NCBI GenBank assembly: GCA_029202405.1
Contig: CP119312.1
Coordinates: forward strand, 625,001 to 689,000
Origin: Candidatus Devosia phytovorans
Lineage (GTDB): Bacteria > Pseudomonadota > Alphaproteobacteria > Rhizobiales > Devosiaceae
Length of the DNA: 64,000 nt
Reading direction: 5' to 3'
In this document: positions 26,250 through 35,968 of the stretch, piece by piece
Numbering within the stretch: the first letter of the stretch is position 1
Layout: each line of letters opens with the position of its first letter
Made by a program: the position numbers and the translations under genes
Notes under the pieces: generated by a model
Databases searched by the model: none
Told to the model about the DNA's origin: nothing
What the model saw: the letters and a program-made list of their open reading frames with translations, nothing else

Positions 26250-27089
26250 ATGGGTACCAGGCGCACGACTTCCTTTTACGTCCTGTCGTTTATCTTCGCG
26301 GCCTTCCTGCTGTTTCTCTATGGGCCGATGTTCTGCGTCTACCTGTTGTCCTTTCAGGGACCCGATGGGGGCATGAGCTTTCCGATGCGCGGCTTTTCGA
26401 CGGTCTGGTTCGAGACGCTGTTCACGGCTGGCGGGCGTGGTGTTGGGGACATCCACAATTCCTTCATTCGCTCTCTGCGGCTGGGCGCCATCGTGGCGCT
26501 GCTGACCATGCTGATCGGCGTGGCGGTGGGCATGAGCTTCCGGCGCCGTTACCCGGGTGGGAATTTTGTCTTCTACTCGGCAATCATCAGCATGATCGTG
26601 CCGGGGATCTTCGTCGGCTTCGGCATCTCGCTGACGCTCAACATGCTCGGGATGCGCCCGCAGTGGTGGTATTCGGGGATCGGCGCGCAGCTCACCTGGT
26701 CGCTGCCCTTTGCCATGCTCATCATGTTCATCATCCTGGGGCGCATGGACAAGGCCTTCGAGGAGGCGGCCACCGATCTCGGCGCCACGTCCTTCCAGCG
26801 GTTCCAATATGTCATCCTGCCGCTGATCCTGCCTGGCGTCGTCGGAATGTTCATGGCCGGCTTCACCTCGTCCTATGAAGAGGCGGCGCGCGCGGGCCTC
26901 AATATCGGCACGGGCAATACGATGCCGATGGAGTTGACGGGCCTACTGGGCGCAGCGACGACCCCGGTGATGTTCGCCGTGGGCACGCTCACCACGCTCT
27001 TCATGTTCACCCTGGTCATCGCGACCCTTCTGTTTTCCACCACATTGACCAAGCGGCGCCAGCTCAGGCTTTCCAGCCAGCACGCCTGA
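26250..27089 (+). CDS. ABC transporter permease (PotC type)
   Basis: A 279-residue permease with six helices. The EAA loop reads EEAATDLGATSFQRFQYVILPLI near residues 170-190. The start at 26250 is set by AGGAGA seven bases upstream and by the family N terminus (TSFYVLSFIFAAFLLFLYGPM); a longer open frame starting inside the first permease is out of frame with it and spurious. Together with 25372 it forms the pore. Confidence 0.88.
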   Translation: MGTRRTTSFYVLSFIFAAFLLFLYGPMFCVYLLSFQGPDGGMSFPMRGFSTVWFETLFTAGGRGVGDIHNSFIRSLRLGAIVALLTMLIGVAVGMSFRRRYPGGNFVFYSAIISMIVPGIFVGFGISLTLNMLGMRPQWWYSGIGAQLTWSLPFAMLIMFIILGRMDKAFEEAATDLGATSFQRFQYVILPLILPGVVGMFMAGFTSSYEEAARAGLNIGTGNTMPMELTGLLGAATTPVMFAVGTLTTLFMFTLVIATLLFSTTLTKRRQLRLSSQHA

Positions 27090-27113
27090 TCCAGCAAATC
27101 CGAGGACCACAGC

Positions 27114-28175
27114 ATGAAAATCGATACCGACTTCAGCGCAAAGAACATGGTCGCCGATGTGGCTGCCGCACCTGCCGACGAGGCTATCAAATACGACGTC
27201 GAACTGGTCGCCGTCTCGAAGTCCTATGACGGCGGGGCGCGGGCGGTGGACACGATCTCGCTGCGCATTCCCAAAGCCAGCTATTGCTGCCTGCTCGGGC
27301 CTTCGGGGTGTGGCAAGACCACGACCTTGCGCATGCTTGCGGGTCATGAAGATGTGAGTGATGGCGACGTGCTGATCCACAACAGGAACATCACCAATGC
27401 CGCGCAGGCCGAGCGTGGCACGTCAATGATGTTCCAGAGCTATGCGCTATTTCCTCATCTCAGCGCGCTCGACAATGTCGCCTTCAGCCTCAAGCTCAAA
27501 AAAGTGTCCAAGGCCGAGCGCCACGCAAAGGCGATGGACTATCTCAAGCTTGTGCAGATGGACCATCTGGCGCATCGCATGCCGGCACATCTGTCGGGTG
27601 GCCAACAGCAGCGTGTGGCGCTGGCGCGGTCGCTGATCACCCGGCCAAAGGTGCTGCTGCTTGACGAGCCGCTATCGGCGCTCGACCCCTTTCTCCGCGT
27701 GCTCATGCGCACCGAGCTCAAGCGGATCCAGACCGAGCTTGGCATCACCTTTGTCCATGTCACCCATAGCCAGGAGGAAGCGCTGGCGCTTAGCGATGTC
27801 ATGGTAGTGATGAATGCTGGACAGATCCAGCAGGCGGCATCGGCCCGCGATGTGTTCGAAAAGCCGGCCAATGCGTTTGTCGCCAAGTTCATCGGTGGCC
27901 ACAATGTCATCACCCGCGACGGCAAGACCTTTGCCGTGCGGGCCGACAAATGTCGCCTGGTGGATGTTGCGCCAGGTCCAAGCGTGCCGGCGACCGTGGT
28001 GAGCGTGGAATATCAGGGGCCGATCGTGCGCATCAATCTGCGCGGCGCGGGTGGTGAGGATCTTTGCGCTCTGATTTCAGACACGCGCTTCTTCTCGGAT
28101 CCGCCGTCGGTCGGCGAGCAGGTGGTGCTGTCCTGGACGCGGGATGACGAATGGCCGCTCGAGGCTGCTGCCTGA
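27114..28175 (+). CDS. ABC transporter ATP-binding protein (PotA type)
   Basis: A 353-residue ATPase. Walker A (GPSGCGKTT), signature LSGGQQQR, Walker B (VLLLDEPLSALDPF) and the H loop (VTHSQEEA) are intact; a TOBE-type domain follows near residues 280-350. About 27 residues precede the first strand, slightly longer than usual. It completes the importer started by the Tat-exported binding protein. A strong terminator follows. Confidence 0.9.
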   Translation: MKIDTDFSAKNMVADVAAAPADEAIKYDVELVAVSKSYDGGARAVDTISLRIPKASYCCLLGPSGCGKTTTLRMLAGHEDVSDGDVLIHNRNITNAAQAERGTSMMFQSYALFPHLSALDNVAFSLKLKKVSKAERHAKAMDYLKLVQMDHLAHRMPAHLSGGQQQRVALARSLITRPKVLLLDEPLSALDPFLRVLMRTELKRIQTELGITFVHVTHSQEEALALSDVMVVMNAGQIQQAASARDVFEKPANAFVAKFIGGHNVITRDGKTFAVRADKCRLVDVAPGPSVPATVVSVEYQGPIVRINLRGAGGEDLCALISDTRFFSDPPSVGEQVVLSWTRDDEWPLEAAA

Positions 28176-28213
28176 TCCTGCTCATCGAGTTCCTCCTGGC
28201 TTGACGCCCACCT

Positions 28214-28237
28214 GGCCGCCCATGGGCGGCCTTTTTT
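28214..28237 (+). terminator. Terminator after polyamine-type ABC operon
   Basis: The perfect palindrome GGCCGCCCATGGGCGGCC is followed by six T. It lies 39 bases after the ATPase stop. Confidence 0.85.
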
Positions 28238-28248
28238 CTGCCCCTCAA

Positions 28249-28280
28249 ACGAAAAGCGCCCCGTTTTGCGGGGCGCCTTT
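28249..28280 (-). terminator. Terminator after LysR-type gene
   Basis: An eight-bp core stem (28256-28263 with 28269-28276) around TTTTG; on the minus strand it is followed by TTTTCGTTT. It closes the long minus-strand unit. Confidence 0.8.
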
Positions 28281-28311
28281 CCGTTGTTCCTGCGGGGCCG
28301 GTCTTGGAGAC

Positions 28312-29241
28312 TCAGGCGGGGACGACAGCGCCTGTTGCCATCGGCTGGGCCACCTGATCGTAGAGCCAGTCCTTGAAGCGGTTGACGATGCCGGGCGCCG
28401 TGGGGGCCCAGGGGGAGACGATGAAGTAGGGGCTACGGATGGGATAGGCCTCGCCGATCTGCACCAGCGTGCCAGAGGCCAGCGCCTCCTCGATCAGCAG
28501 CGAACGCCCCAGGATGGCGCCGAGGCCGATCTTGGCTGCTTCGATGCTGGGGCTAGCCTGATTGAAGCGGGGGCCCTTGACGATATCGTTGCGGCTGATG
28601 CCGAATTCGCGCAAGTAGCGTCCCCAGTCTGGATAGGGACCGTTCTGGTCGACTTCACGGCGATCGATATGGATCAGCGGCACTGCGCGCAGGATGTCGC
28701 TTGGATTGTTGCCGTAGCGTGCGGCCAGTTCGGGGGCGCAGACGGGAACAATTTCTTCTTCCATCAGCGGCTCGATGCGGCGGTCGATAGCGGTTTGCCA
28801 GTTGCAGATCCAGAGGTCCGCGCCTTCGTTCTCGATTTCCTGCCGGCGAATGAAGGTGGTGATGGTGACGTCAATGTCGGGCGCCTCACCGACGAATTTG
28901 CTCATGCGCGGCAACAACCAGTGAGACGCTACGGAAGCCGACGCACCCACCATCAGACGCTGACGCACGTCTTCCGGCTCCTTGAGCGACATCAGGGCCT
29001 CATCGATCAGGTCAAGCGCATTGGTGAGCTTGCCGAGGCATGCTCTTGAATCCGCAGTCAATTCCAGACGGCTGTTCTTGCGCAGGAACAGCTTGGTCTG
29101 CAGAAAGTCTTCCAGCAACCGGATCTGGTGGCTGACGGCCGTTGGCGTCACGCAAAGTTCGTCCGCCGCACGGACCAGGCTCTTGTAGCGCGCGGCGGCC
29201 TCGAAGGCCCGAACCGCGTTAAGAGGGACACGACGTCTCAT
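28312..29241 (-). CDS. LysR family regulator (GcvA-like)
   Basis: A 309-residue LysR-type regulator. The helix-turn-helix is at residues 5-62 (LNAVRAFEAAARYKSLVRAADELCVTPT) and resembles GcvA. The effector domain follows. The ATG at 29241 begins the family motif RRRVPLNA; the frame is open 16 codons further. It is on the same strand as, and downstream of, the MFS, nitrilase and isochorismatase genes, so it could be co-transcribed with them or read from its own promoter in the 134-base gap. It is likely to control part of this locus. Confidence 0.85.
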   Translation of the reverse strand: MRRRVPLNAVRAFEAAARYKSLVRAADELCVTPTAVSHQIRLLEDFLQTKLFLRKNSRLELTADSRACLGKLTNALDLIDEALMSLKEPEDVRQRLMVGASASVASHWLLPRMSKFVGEAPDIDVTITTFIRRQEIENEGADLWICNWQTAIDRRIEPLMEEEIVPVCAPELAARYGNNPSDILRAVPLIHIDRREVDQNGPYPDWGRYLREFGISRNDIVKGPRFNQASPSIEAAKIGLGAILGRSLLIEEALASGTLVQIGEAYPIRSPYFIVSPWAPTAPGIVNRFKDWLYDQVAQPMATGAVVPA

Positions 29242-29375
29242 GATAAGCCTCGCTTGCCTCTCCTCCCGAAAGCCAGCAGACCATGACAATTTTGCTACGA
29301 CAAGCCTAAATCATAAACAATTTTCGCGACTGGCTAGAAACTGTGCAATCGAGCAATTCTGCGGCAGCGGCCTGC

Positions 29376-30710
29376 CTATTTGATGCCGCGCTCGGCGGTA
29401 TCAAGCTGTGCTTCTGCAAGCTCTGGCTCATCCTGCGGTGCCACGAATTCGGAATAGGTGCCCGAGCTGCGGTGCTTGAGCAGATAGGCATAGGCAAGAC
29501 CGATTCCCAGGCAACAGAGCAGGCCATTGCCCAGCACCGCCCAGCCCACGCCAAAGGCGGAAGCGGCAGCGCCGGTCAGGAGGGGGCCGATGGGAGAGGG
29601 GATCAGCAGGCTGATCATGCTGACCAGGCGTCCGCGCATTTCGGGTGGCGCTCGCAGTTGCAGCAGCGTGTTGACCGAGGCGGAGAAGGTGACCGCCGAG
29701 GCGCCGACGGCCACGAACAGGATGGCCGACAGCGGCAGGCTGCTGGAGAAACTGATCGCCACCAGCACGATGCCGAAACAGGTGCCGGCTAGCAGGATGC
29801 GGCGGGTGGATGGAGCGCCGCGGGTCGTCATCACCAGCGCGGCGAGGAAGGAGCCGGTGCCGAGGCAGGAGTTGAGCACGCCGAAGGCGGCCGCATCGGC
29901 ATGCACCAGATAGGTGGAGATCAGAGGCACCATGGTGGTGAAGTTCTGGCCGAAGAGGCCGATGAAGGCCGTGGCAATCAGCAGGAAAAGGATGGTGGGA
30001 GTGCGCCGCGCGTAGCCGATCCCCTCGCGCACCTGTAGCAGGAGCGGCTGCTTGCCCGATTTGCGTTGCGGCTGGAATTCGTCCCGGCGCAACATGGCCA
30101 GGGCTGTAACGGCGGCGACGAAAGTCAGCGCGTTGATGAGATAGGCGATGCCGACGCCAAGCGCGGCAATAACCAGTCCACCCAGAGCCGGTCCGATGAT
30201 GCGGCCGAGGTTTTGCGCCAGCGAGCCCATGGCGATGGCATTGGGCAGATGGCTGACCGGCACCAGCTCGCTGATGAAGGTCTGGCGCAAAGGCGCGTCC
30301 AGGGCGTTGATGATGCCCAGCGTGACCGCCAGAATATAGATGTGCCAGATCTGGATGTGGCCAGTGAGGCAGAGGACGCCCAGCACCGCTGCCTGCAGTC
30401 CGCCCATGGACATGGTGGCGAACATTAGCTTCTGCCGCGGAAAGCGGTCGGCCATGGCGCCACCGATCAGCGAGAAGACGAAGATCGGCAGGAATTGCAG
30501 CGAGGTGACGATGGCAAGGGCGACGGGCGAATTGGTCAGGTTGAGCACCAGCCAGGCCTGCGCCGTCAACTGCATCCAGGTGCCGGGCACGGAGATGGCC
30601 GTGCCGGTGAAATAGATGCGGAAGTTACGGATACCCAGCGCCTTGGGTACGCGCATGCGCGTCTTGACGGCTTTCGCCGGTCCCGGTGGCGCCATCTGGT
30701 TCATCGTCAA
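29376..30710 (-). CDS. MFS exporter (EntS/MFS_3 type)
   Basis: A 444-residue major facilitator with about 12 helices and the MFS_3 loop signature ADRFPRQKLM near residue 85. Its start overlaps the stop of the nitrilase-like gene (ATGA), so the two are translationally coupled. It may export a toxic intermediate or product of the pathway. The first 25 residues are polar. The protein lacks the C-terminal soluble domain seen in the related protein at 8133. Confidence 0.85.
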   Translation of the reverse strand: MTMNQMAPPGPAKAVKTRMRVPKALGIRNFRIYFTGTAISVPGTWMQLTAQAWLVLNLTNSPVALAIVTSLQFLPIFVFSLIGGAMADRFPRQKLMFATMSMGGLQAAVLGVLCLTGHIQIWHIYILAVTLGIINALDAPLRQTFISELVPVSHLPNAIAMGSLAQNLGRIIGPALGGLVIAALGVGIAYLINALTFVAAVTALAMLRRDEFQPQRKSGKQPLLLQVREGIGYARRTPTILFLLIATAFIGLFGQNFTTMVPLISTYLVHADAAAFGVLNSCLGTGSFLAALVMTTRGAPSTRRILLAGTCFGIVLVAISFSSSLPLSAILFVAVGASAVTFSASVNTLLQLRAPPEMRGRLVSMISLLIPSPIGPLLTGAAASAFGVGWAVLGNGLLCCLGIGLAYAYLLKHRSSGTYSEFVAPQDEPELAEAQLDTAERGIK

Positions 30711-31570
30711 CGCGCTTCGGTCAGGACATAGTCGGCGGGGCGACGGTTGCGCTCAAAGGCCCAGCGCTCGCGCACCCTGGCCTGTCTTTCGAGATCAATC
30801 TCGGCCAGCACCACTTCGTCGTGATTGCTCTTGGCGCGGGCGAGGACCTTGCCCTCGGCGCTGACGACGAAGGAGTGGCCGATAAAGCGCACGCCGTTTT
30901 CCTTGCCCGCCTTGCCGGCGGCTATGATTGTGGTTCCGGTGTAATAGGCGCCGGCAGTGATGGCGAGATCGGAAGCCTTGCGGGCCTGAGCTAGCGTATT
31001 GCCGGCCATGACGGGCGTGTTGTAGCCGACGGCGATGACATCGGCACCGTTGATTGACAGGGAGCGATAGGCTTCGGGGAAGCGGCGGTCGTAGCAGATC
31101 AGACCGCCGATCTTGATGTCACCGACGTCATAGACGCCGAAACCGAGATTGCCTGGCTTGAAGTAGCGCTTCTCCAGGATGGTCATCTTGGCATCGGGCC
31201 TGGGCTCGATTTCGCCAGGGATGTGCATCTTGCGGAATGTGCCGGCGTGGTTGCCGCCGCGGTGCATAAAGGCCATGGAATTGAAAAGGTCGCCGCCGCT
31301 GCGCTCGGCATAGGGGACGACCAGCGACATGTTGTGCTTCTGGCCTCGGGCCATGATGGTTGCCAGCGCAGCCTGATTTTCGGCTTCGCTTACCCAGGCG
31401 TCGAGATTGCTGTGCACTTCGGCCGCGAAATAGGGTGTAAGCGCCAGTTCGGGCAAGACGCCGAGTGTCACGCCAGCATCGGCGGCCTCGTCAATCAATG
31501 CCAGGATGCGATCGGTGGTTTCGGCAATGGAGGCGCCGGCGGGCCCCATCTGCAAGGCAGCAACAAGCAT
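30707..31570 (-). CDS. Carbon-nitrogen hydrolase (nitrilase superfamily)
   Basis: A 287-residue nitrilase-superfamily amidase. The triad is intact: Glu41 (VLPELAL), Lys114 (FRKMHIPG) and Cys159 (GLICYDRRFPE). The length and motif are like those of N-carbamoyl amide hydrolases and beta-ureidopropionase-type enzymes. In a pathway that opens a pyrimidine- or ureide-like ring, such an enzyme would remove a carbamoyl group, giving CO2 and ammonia. It lies between an isochorismatase-fold gene (75 bases) and a coupled MFS gene. Confidence 0.85.
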   Translation of the reverse strand: MLVAALQMGPAGASIAETTDRILALIDEAADAGVTLGVLPELALTPYFAAEVHSNLDAWVSEAENQAALATIMARGQKHNMSLVVPYAERSGGDLFNSMAFMHRGGNHAGTFRKMHIPGEIEPRPDAKMTILEKRYFKPGNLGFGVYDVGDIKIGGLICYDRRFPEAYRSLSINGADVIAVGYNTPVMAGNTLAQARKASDLAITAGAYYTGTTIIAAGKAGKENGVRFIGHSFVVSAEGKVLARAKSNHDEVVLAEIDLERQARVRERWAFERNRRPADYVLTEAR

Positions 31571-31645
31571 GGTGACGACTTTCAGGGTATGAGAAATCGC
31601 GCCCGCGCTGACGCGAGCCGCGAAATGCTGGCGATGCCGAGAGGA

Positions 31646-32332
31646 TCAGGCGGCCTGAGCTTCCGCCTTGGCTGGGCCAATGATGTCGAGCGCCTTTTCG
31701 GTATCGATCACGTCGCAGATCTTGAACGCCATGTCGAAGAGCGCTGCTGCGTGGGATAGTTCGATACGGTCGAACACGGCCTCCTCGATGACGCTCATCT
31801 TGTAGCCATGGGCTTCGCCATCGACGCAGGTTGCGCGGACGCAGCCACTGGTGCTGTTGCCGCCCACCAGCAGACCGTCAACGCCGAGATTGCGCAGGAT
31901 CAGGGGGAGGTTGGTCATGACAAAGCAGCTCGGGGTCTGCTTTTCGACCAAGTATTCACCGTCCTGCATGGCCACTTCGACCGGGATTTCCGACTTGGAA
32001 TTGAGGTGGCTGAAATTGTTTGACGGATCGGAAGCGGGCAGGCCGGTATAGTCGTAAAAGACATGCTTGGAGTAGATGACCGGGACGCCAGCAGCGCGGG
32101 CGGCGGCCAGGAGCTTCTGCTGATAGGGCACGGACTTCCAGGCGTGTGGGCCGCAGGCGCCCGAATATTCGTCGAGCTGCTCGTAGATCGGCTTGTCGTG
32201 ACCCATAGCCGTGGTCTGCATGTCGATCAGCAGCAGGGCGACCTTGTTTCCGGGGCCATGTGGCGTGCGCGGCTTGCGTGCGGCCATAACCTTCTTGTCG
32301 TCTTCCGTCAGAAATGCGTCCCATACGGCCAT
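31646..32332 (-). CDS. Cysteine hydrolase of isochorismatase family
   Basis: A 228-residue isochorismatase-fold amidohydrolase. The full triad is present: Asp37 (LLLIDMQ), Lys131 (LVEKQ) and Cys164 (STSGCVRAT). The N-terminal extension (VWDAFLTEDDKKVMAAR) is common in N-carbamoylsarcosine amidase-like enzymes. The ATG at 32332 has GGAG at good spacing; the one at 32350 does not. It could split an N-carbamoyl or amide bond in the same pathway and, unlike the protein at 21476, keeps its nucleophile. Confidence 0.85.
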   Translation of the reverse strand: MAVWDAFLTEDDKKVMAARKPRTPHGPGNKVALLLIDMQTTAMGHDKPIYEQLDEYSGACGPHAWKSVPYQQKLLAAARAAGVPVIYSKHVFYDYTGLPASDPSNNFSHLNSKSEIPVEVAMQDGEYLVEKQTPSCFVMTNLPLILRNLGVDGLLVGGNSTSGCVRATCVDGEAHGYKMSVIEEAVFDRIELSHAAALFDMAFKICDVIDTEKALDIIGPAKAEAQAA

Positions 32333-32424
32333 AACGAGGTCTCCATCCATTTTGCTGATTTGACGCTAACCCTGGCCTAATTGGCTCGCCAGTGGGGATT
32401 TCTTCCGCTCTGGATGAGAAATGT

Positions 32425-33315
32425 TCACGCCCTGGCGCGGCGCATCCAACTGGCAAGGCGCCCGTCCATGACGAGCAGGCCGGCCACGACAATGACCATG
32501 CCGAGAGCCTGGATGGGCTGCAGCGTCTCGCCCAGCAGGGCCCAGCCGAGCACGAGCGCAACGATCGGGGAAATATAGGTATTGGTGGCGAAATTGGTCG
32601 CGCCGACCCTGGGCAGCATCCAGTACATGATCTGGAAATTGAGGGCCGTGGGGAACAGTCCCAGCGCCACCCAGGCCCACCAGGTCGAGACATTGGCAAC
32701 GCTTGGTAGGCCATCGATCAGAAGGGCCGCGGGCAGGGCACCCAGCGCAGCGCCGGTCATGGCGAAGGTCATGATGACCTGTGGGTCGGTACCGGCAAAG
32801 CTACGTGTCACGTTGAAGGAAATGGCAAAGATTAGCGTGCCGCAGAGGCACAGCGCAATGCCGAGCAACTGACCCTCCTCGCTACCGGTGAGCGATGGCA
32901 GGGCCAGCACAACCGCGCCGACAAGCCCGATGCCGGCGCCGATTGCCATGGTGCGCGTGGCCCGCGGACCGCCCGGCCAGGCATGTGACACGGCCAGCGT
33001 CGCGATCGGCAGGAGCAGGTTGATGATCGCGACAATGCCTGTCGACACATAGCGCTGGCTGATCGGCATCAGCACGAAGGGCAGGGCGTAGCTGAAGAGG
33101 CCGAGGAGGCAGAGCTTGAGCATGGTTGAGCGGTCGCGCGGCAAGGCTTTTCGCGACAGCAGCAGCAATGTCCAGCAGGCGAGGGCCGCCACCAGCGACC
33201 GTCCGGCGGCAATGGTCAGCGGGCTCACTTCCTCCAGCACAATGGCGATGAGCAGGAAGGAACTACCGAAAAGGCAGCCGACGAGGATGACGAGAGCCCA
33301 GTCGCGAAGTGTCAT
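32425..33315 (-). CDS. DMT (EamA) family transporter
   Basis: A 296-residue membrane protein with ten helices in two EamA repeats (first TLRDWALVILVGCLFGSSFL). The frame is open far upstream but the membrane protein begins at the ATG at 33315. It lies 92 bases before the cysteine hydrolase gene on the same strand and is divergent from the AtzG-like operon. It may move pathway metabolites across the inner membrane; direction and substrate are unknown. Confidence 0.85.
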   Translation of the reverse strand: MTLRDWALVILVGCLFGSSFLLIAIVLEEVSPLTIAAGRSLVAALACWTLLLLSRKALPRDRSTMLKLCLLGLFSYALPFVLMPISQRYVSTGIVAIINLLLPIATLAVSHAWPGGPRATRTMAIGAGIGLVGAVVLALPSLTGSEEGQLLGIALCLCGTLIFAISFNVTRSFAGTDPQVIMTFAMTGAALGALPAALLIDGLPSVANVSTWWAWVALGLFPTALNFQIMYWMLPRVGATNFATNTYISPIVALVLGWALLGETLQPIQALGMVIVVAGLLVMDGRLASWMRRARA

Positions 33316-33518
33316 GTGGCCTGGCGGATAGGGTTTGGAGACAGCCAAGACTGTCAGCCCCGCCGGCACGCGGGAAACGAGAATAAGTCCGAGCCGGCAT
33401 GAGCCTAGCTCATCGTCGGCGCCGCAAGCGCGCTCATTGGCCGGCTGAGAAATGGTCATTGGCGCTGCCGCGCCGCATCGACCCACACTGCCGACAGTCG
33501 ATCACAAAAATCCGGAGA

Positions 33519-33740
33519 ATGCCCGTGCGGCTCAAGCCTCCAGTCTCCTTCGAGGAGGCCTACAACTACCTCTCGCAGAATGCGGTGCTTGTCTGGGGCG
33601 ATGCCAGCGCCGCGCGCATGGAGCCGCAACTGCAGTCCATCGCCAAGGCCATGGCCGTGGTCGGCGCCCTCGATATTCCCGACGAGGTCGAGCCGCTGTT
33701 TGGCGAGAATATCGACATCGACCTGGAGGCGTTGTCATGA
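33519..33740 (+). CDS. AtzG-like small subunit (DUF4089)
   Basis: A 73-residue protein of the DUF4089 family (FEEAYNYLSQNAVLVWGD in the middle, DIPDEVEPLFGENIDIDL at the end). AtzG-type proteins, distant relatives of GatC, bind and support the folding of an AtzE-type amidase, encoded here directly after with a four-base overlap (ATGA). Two starts are possible: the ATG at 33519, one base after GGAGA, and the GTG at 33525, which is better spaced (7 bases). Confidence 0.8.
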   Translation: MPVRLKPPVSFEEAYNYLSQNAVLVWGDASAARMEPQLQSIAKAMAVVGALDIPDEVEPLFGENIDIDLEALS

Positions 33741-35044
33741 GCGACGTCATCGATCTCACCACCAGTGAAATGGCCAGCCGCATTGCCGACAAGACCCTCG
33801 ATCCCGTCGAGGCAGTGACCGGCCTGCTCGAACGGATCGACGCCCGCGAGCCGGAGGTGCGCGCCTGGGCCTATGTGGACCGAGATGTCGCTCTGGCGGA
33901 TGCCAAGGCCATGGCTGCCGAAGCAAGGGCCGGCAAGCTGCGCGGACCGCTGCATGGCGTACCGATCGGCATCAAGGATGTCTTCCACGCCAAGGGCATG
34001 CCGACACTGGCCAATTCCAAGACCATGGACCCCTCCGCCACCTACGAAGACAGTGGTGTGGTGGCGGCGCTGAAAAAGGCCGGCGCGATCATCCTGGGCA
34101 AATGCGAAACCGTCGAATTTGCCGGCATGGGAATTCCGCCGGAATCGCGCAATCCGTGGAACCTGCAGCATACCGGCGGCGGCTCGAGCTCGGGCTCGGG
34201 CGTTGCCGTGGGCGCCCGCATGGTGCCGGCGACGATCGGCACCCAGACCGGCGGCTCCAATCTGCGGCCGGCCTCCTACAATGGCATCGCGGGGCTCAAG
34301 CCCAGCTATGGCGCCTTCGCCCGTACGGGCCTGCTGCCGGTGTCCTGGTCGCTCGATCATCCTGGCCTGATCACGCGGTCGGCCAGTGACCTCGACCTGA
34401 TCTACCGCGCCATTGCGCGTGCACCCAAGCCGGCATTTGCAGCCCCGGAGAGCTGGAAGTTCGGCATTCTGCGCGATTTCTTCTTCGAGACTTCGGCAGA
34501 CGATACGGTGACGGTGGTCAATGGTGCCATCGATCGTCTCAGCAATAGCGGCATTGCGCTTGCAGAGACGCGGCTGCCGTCGCTGTTTTCGGCGCATGCC
34601 TCAATCCATCATCTCATCATGAGCACCGAGATGGCGGTTTATCACGCGCCACGCATGGACAAGCATGCCGACACCATGTCCGAGCGCCACATGACGTTGT
34701 CACAGGCCTTCTCGCTGGTGCCGGCCGGCTATTATCTCCAGGCATTGCGAGCGCGTCGCATGCTGCGCGATGCGATGATGCCGCTGTTTGCTGCCCATCA
34801 TGTACTGGTCATGCCGACCACGCCGGCTCCGGCGCCAGAAGGGCTAGAAAGCACCGGCAACGCTTCGCTGCTGACGCCATGGAGCCTGCTCGGCTTTCCG
34901 GCAGCCACTGTGCCCTGCGGCCTTGCCGACAACGGCCTGCCGCTGGGCCTGCAGATCGTTGGCCCGCCGGGCCGTGACGATCTCGTCATCCAGGCGGCCA
35001 TTGCTGCCGAAGCCGTGCTCGGCCGCCTCGACCTTCCAGCGTGA
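33737..35044 (+). CDS. AtzE-like amidase
   Basis: A 435-residue amidase-signature enzyme. The Ser-cisSer-Lys triad is visible: Lys80 (GIKDVF), Ser150 (GGGSSSGS) and Ser174 (TGGSNLRP). In cyanuric acid breakdown AtzE hydrolyses 1-carboxybiuret, and related enzymes act on carboxy- and carbamoyl-type amides. The pairing with the DUF4089 gene is diagnostic of AtzE-like amidases rather than GatA. The substrate here is unknown; it fits the release of ammonia from a ureide-like intermediate. Confidence 0.85.
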   Translation: MSDVIDLTTSEMASRIADKTLDPVEAVTGLLERIDAREPEVRAWAYVDRDVALADAKAMAAEARAGKLRGPLHGVPIGIKDVFHAKGMPTLANSKTMDPSATYEDSGVVAALKKAGAIILGKCETVEFAGMGIPPESRNPWNLQHTGGGSSSGSGVAVGARMVPATIGTQTGGSNLRPASYNGIAGLKPSYGAFARTGLLPVSWSLDHPGLITRSASDLDLIYRAIARAPKPAFAAPESWKFGILRDFFFETSADDTVTVVNGAIDRLSNSGIALAETRLPSLFSAHASIHHLIMSTEMAVYHAPRMDKHADTMSERHMTLSQAFSLVPAGYYLQALRARRMLRDAMMPLFAAHHVLVMPTTPAPAPEGLESTGNASLLTPWSLLGFPAATVPCGLADNGLPLGLQIVGPPGRDDLVIQAAIAAEAVLGRLDLPA

Positions 35045-35052
35045 GAAACCCC

Positions 35053-35958
35053 ATGTCCGATCTGAACCGCTATCCCTATTCTGCCATCATCGATCGGCCG
35101 CCGCTGACCCTGCCGGGCAATGCCCGCATCGCGGTCTTCATCGTGCCCAATGTCGAATATCTCGAATGGCTGCCGCCGCCCAATCCGCTGCGCAGCCCCT
35201 ATCCCAGCGCCGCCCCCAATATCGGGGCCTTCCAGGCCCGCGACTATGGCAATCGTGTTGCCCTCTGGCGCCTGTTCGAGCTGTTTGATGACCTCGATAT
35301 CAAGACCACGGCCTCGGTCAATGCTGCGGTCTTCGAGCATCATCCGCTGATCGCGGAGGAAATGGCCAGGCGGAACTGGGACTACCAGTCGCATGGGCTC
35401 TACAACACGCGCTTCGCCTTCGGCATGGACGAAGCCATGGAGCGCGAGATGATCGACGAGGTCATTTCCATCGTCCGCAAGGCGACCGGCAAGACGATCA
35501 GCGGCTGGCTCGGGCCGGCGCTGACCACGACGGCGCGCACGCCTGACCTATTGGCAGAGGCCGGCGTCAAATACTGGGCCGACATGTTCCATGACGACGA
35601 GCCGACTGAGGTCAATGTCTCCTCCGGCAAGCTCATCACCTTGCCCTATAGTTTCGAGGTCAATTCCGGTGTGGCGCTGGGTGGCCAAGCCCAGACGGCT
35701 GAGGCTTTCGGGCGCTTTATCACCGATCAGTTCGACATGCTGTATGAGGAGGGTGCCACGGCGCCCAAGGTCATGGCGATCTGCCTTCATCCCTTTGCGG
35801 TGGCGGCGCCGTCGCGCATCAAATACCTGCGCAAGGCCCTAGAGCACATTCTGGGCCATAGCGGCGTCTGGCAGGCCACGGCCGGCGACATTGCAGACTG
35901 GTATTATGCCAATCACTTCGGCAAGCGCCTGGCGCCCGCCGCCTCGGTTGCAGCGTAA
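35053..35958 (+). CDS. PuuE-like polysaccharide deacetylase-fold hydrolase, copy 1
   Basis: A 301-residue protein of the polysaccharide deacetylase fold. The N terminus has IAVFIVPNVEYLEW in place of the NodB MTFDDG motif, as in PuuE-type allantoinases. SHGLYNTRFAF and GWLGPALTTTARTPDLLAEAG carry other conserved positions. It may hydrolyse a cyclic amide such as allantoin or a related ureide. An upstream GTG at 35041 overlaps the amidase stop, and either start could be used. It is followed by a second copy. Confidence 0.8.
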   Translation: MSDLNRYPYSAIIDRPPLTLPGNARIAVFIVPNVEYLEWLPPPNPLRSPYPSAAPNIGAFQARDYGNRVALWRLFELFDDLDIKTTASVNAAVFEHHPLIAEEMARRNWDYQSHGLYNTRFAFGMDEAMEREMIDEVISIVRKATGKTISGWLGPALTTTARTPDLLAEAGVKYWADMFHDDEPTEVNVSSGKLITLPYSFEVNSGVALGGQAQTAEAFGRFITDQFDMLYEEGATAPKVMAICLHPFAVAAPSRIKYLRKALEHILGHSGVWQATAGDIADWYYANHFGKRLAPAASVAA

Positions 35959-35968
35959 GGAGACGGCC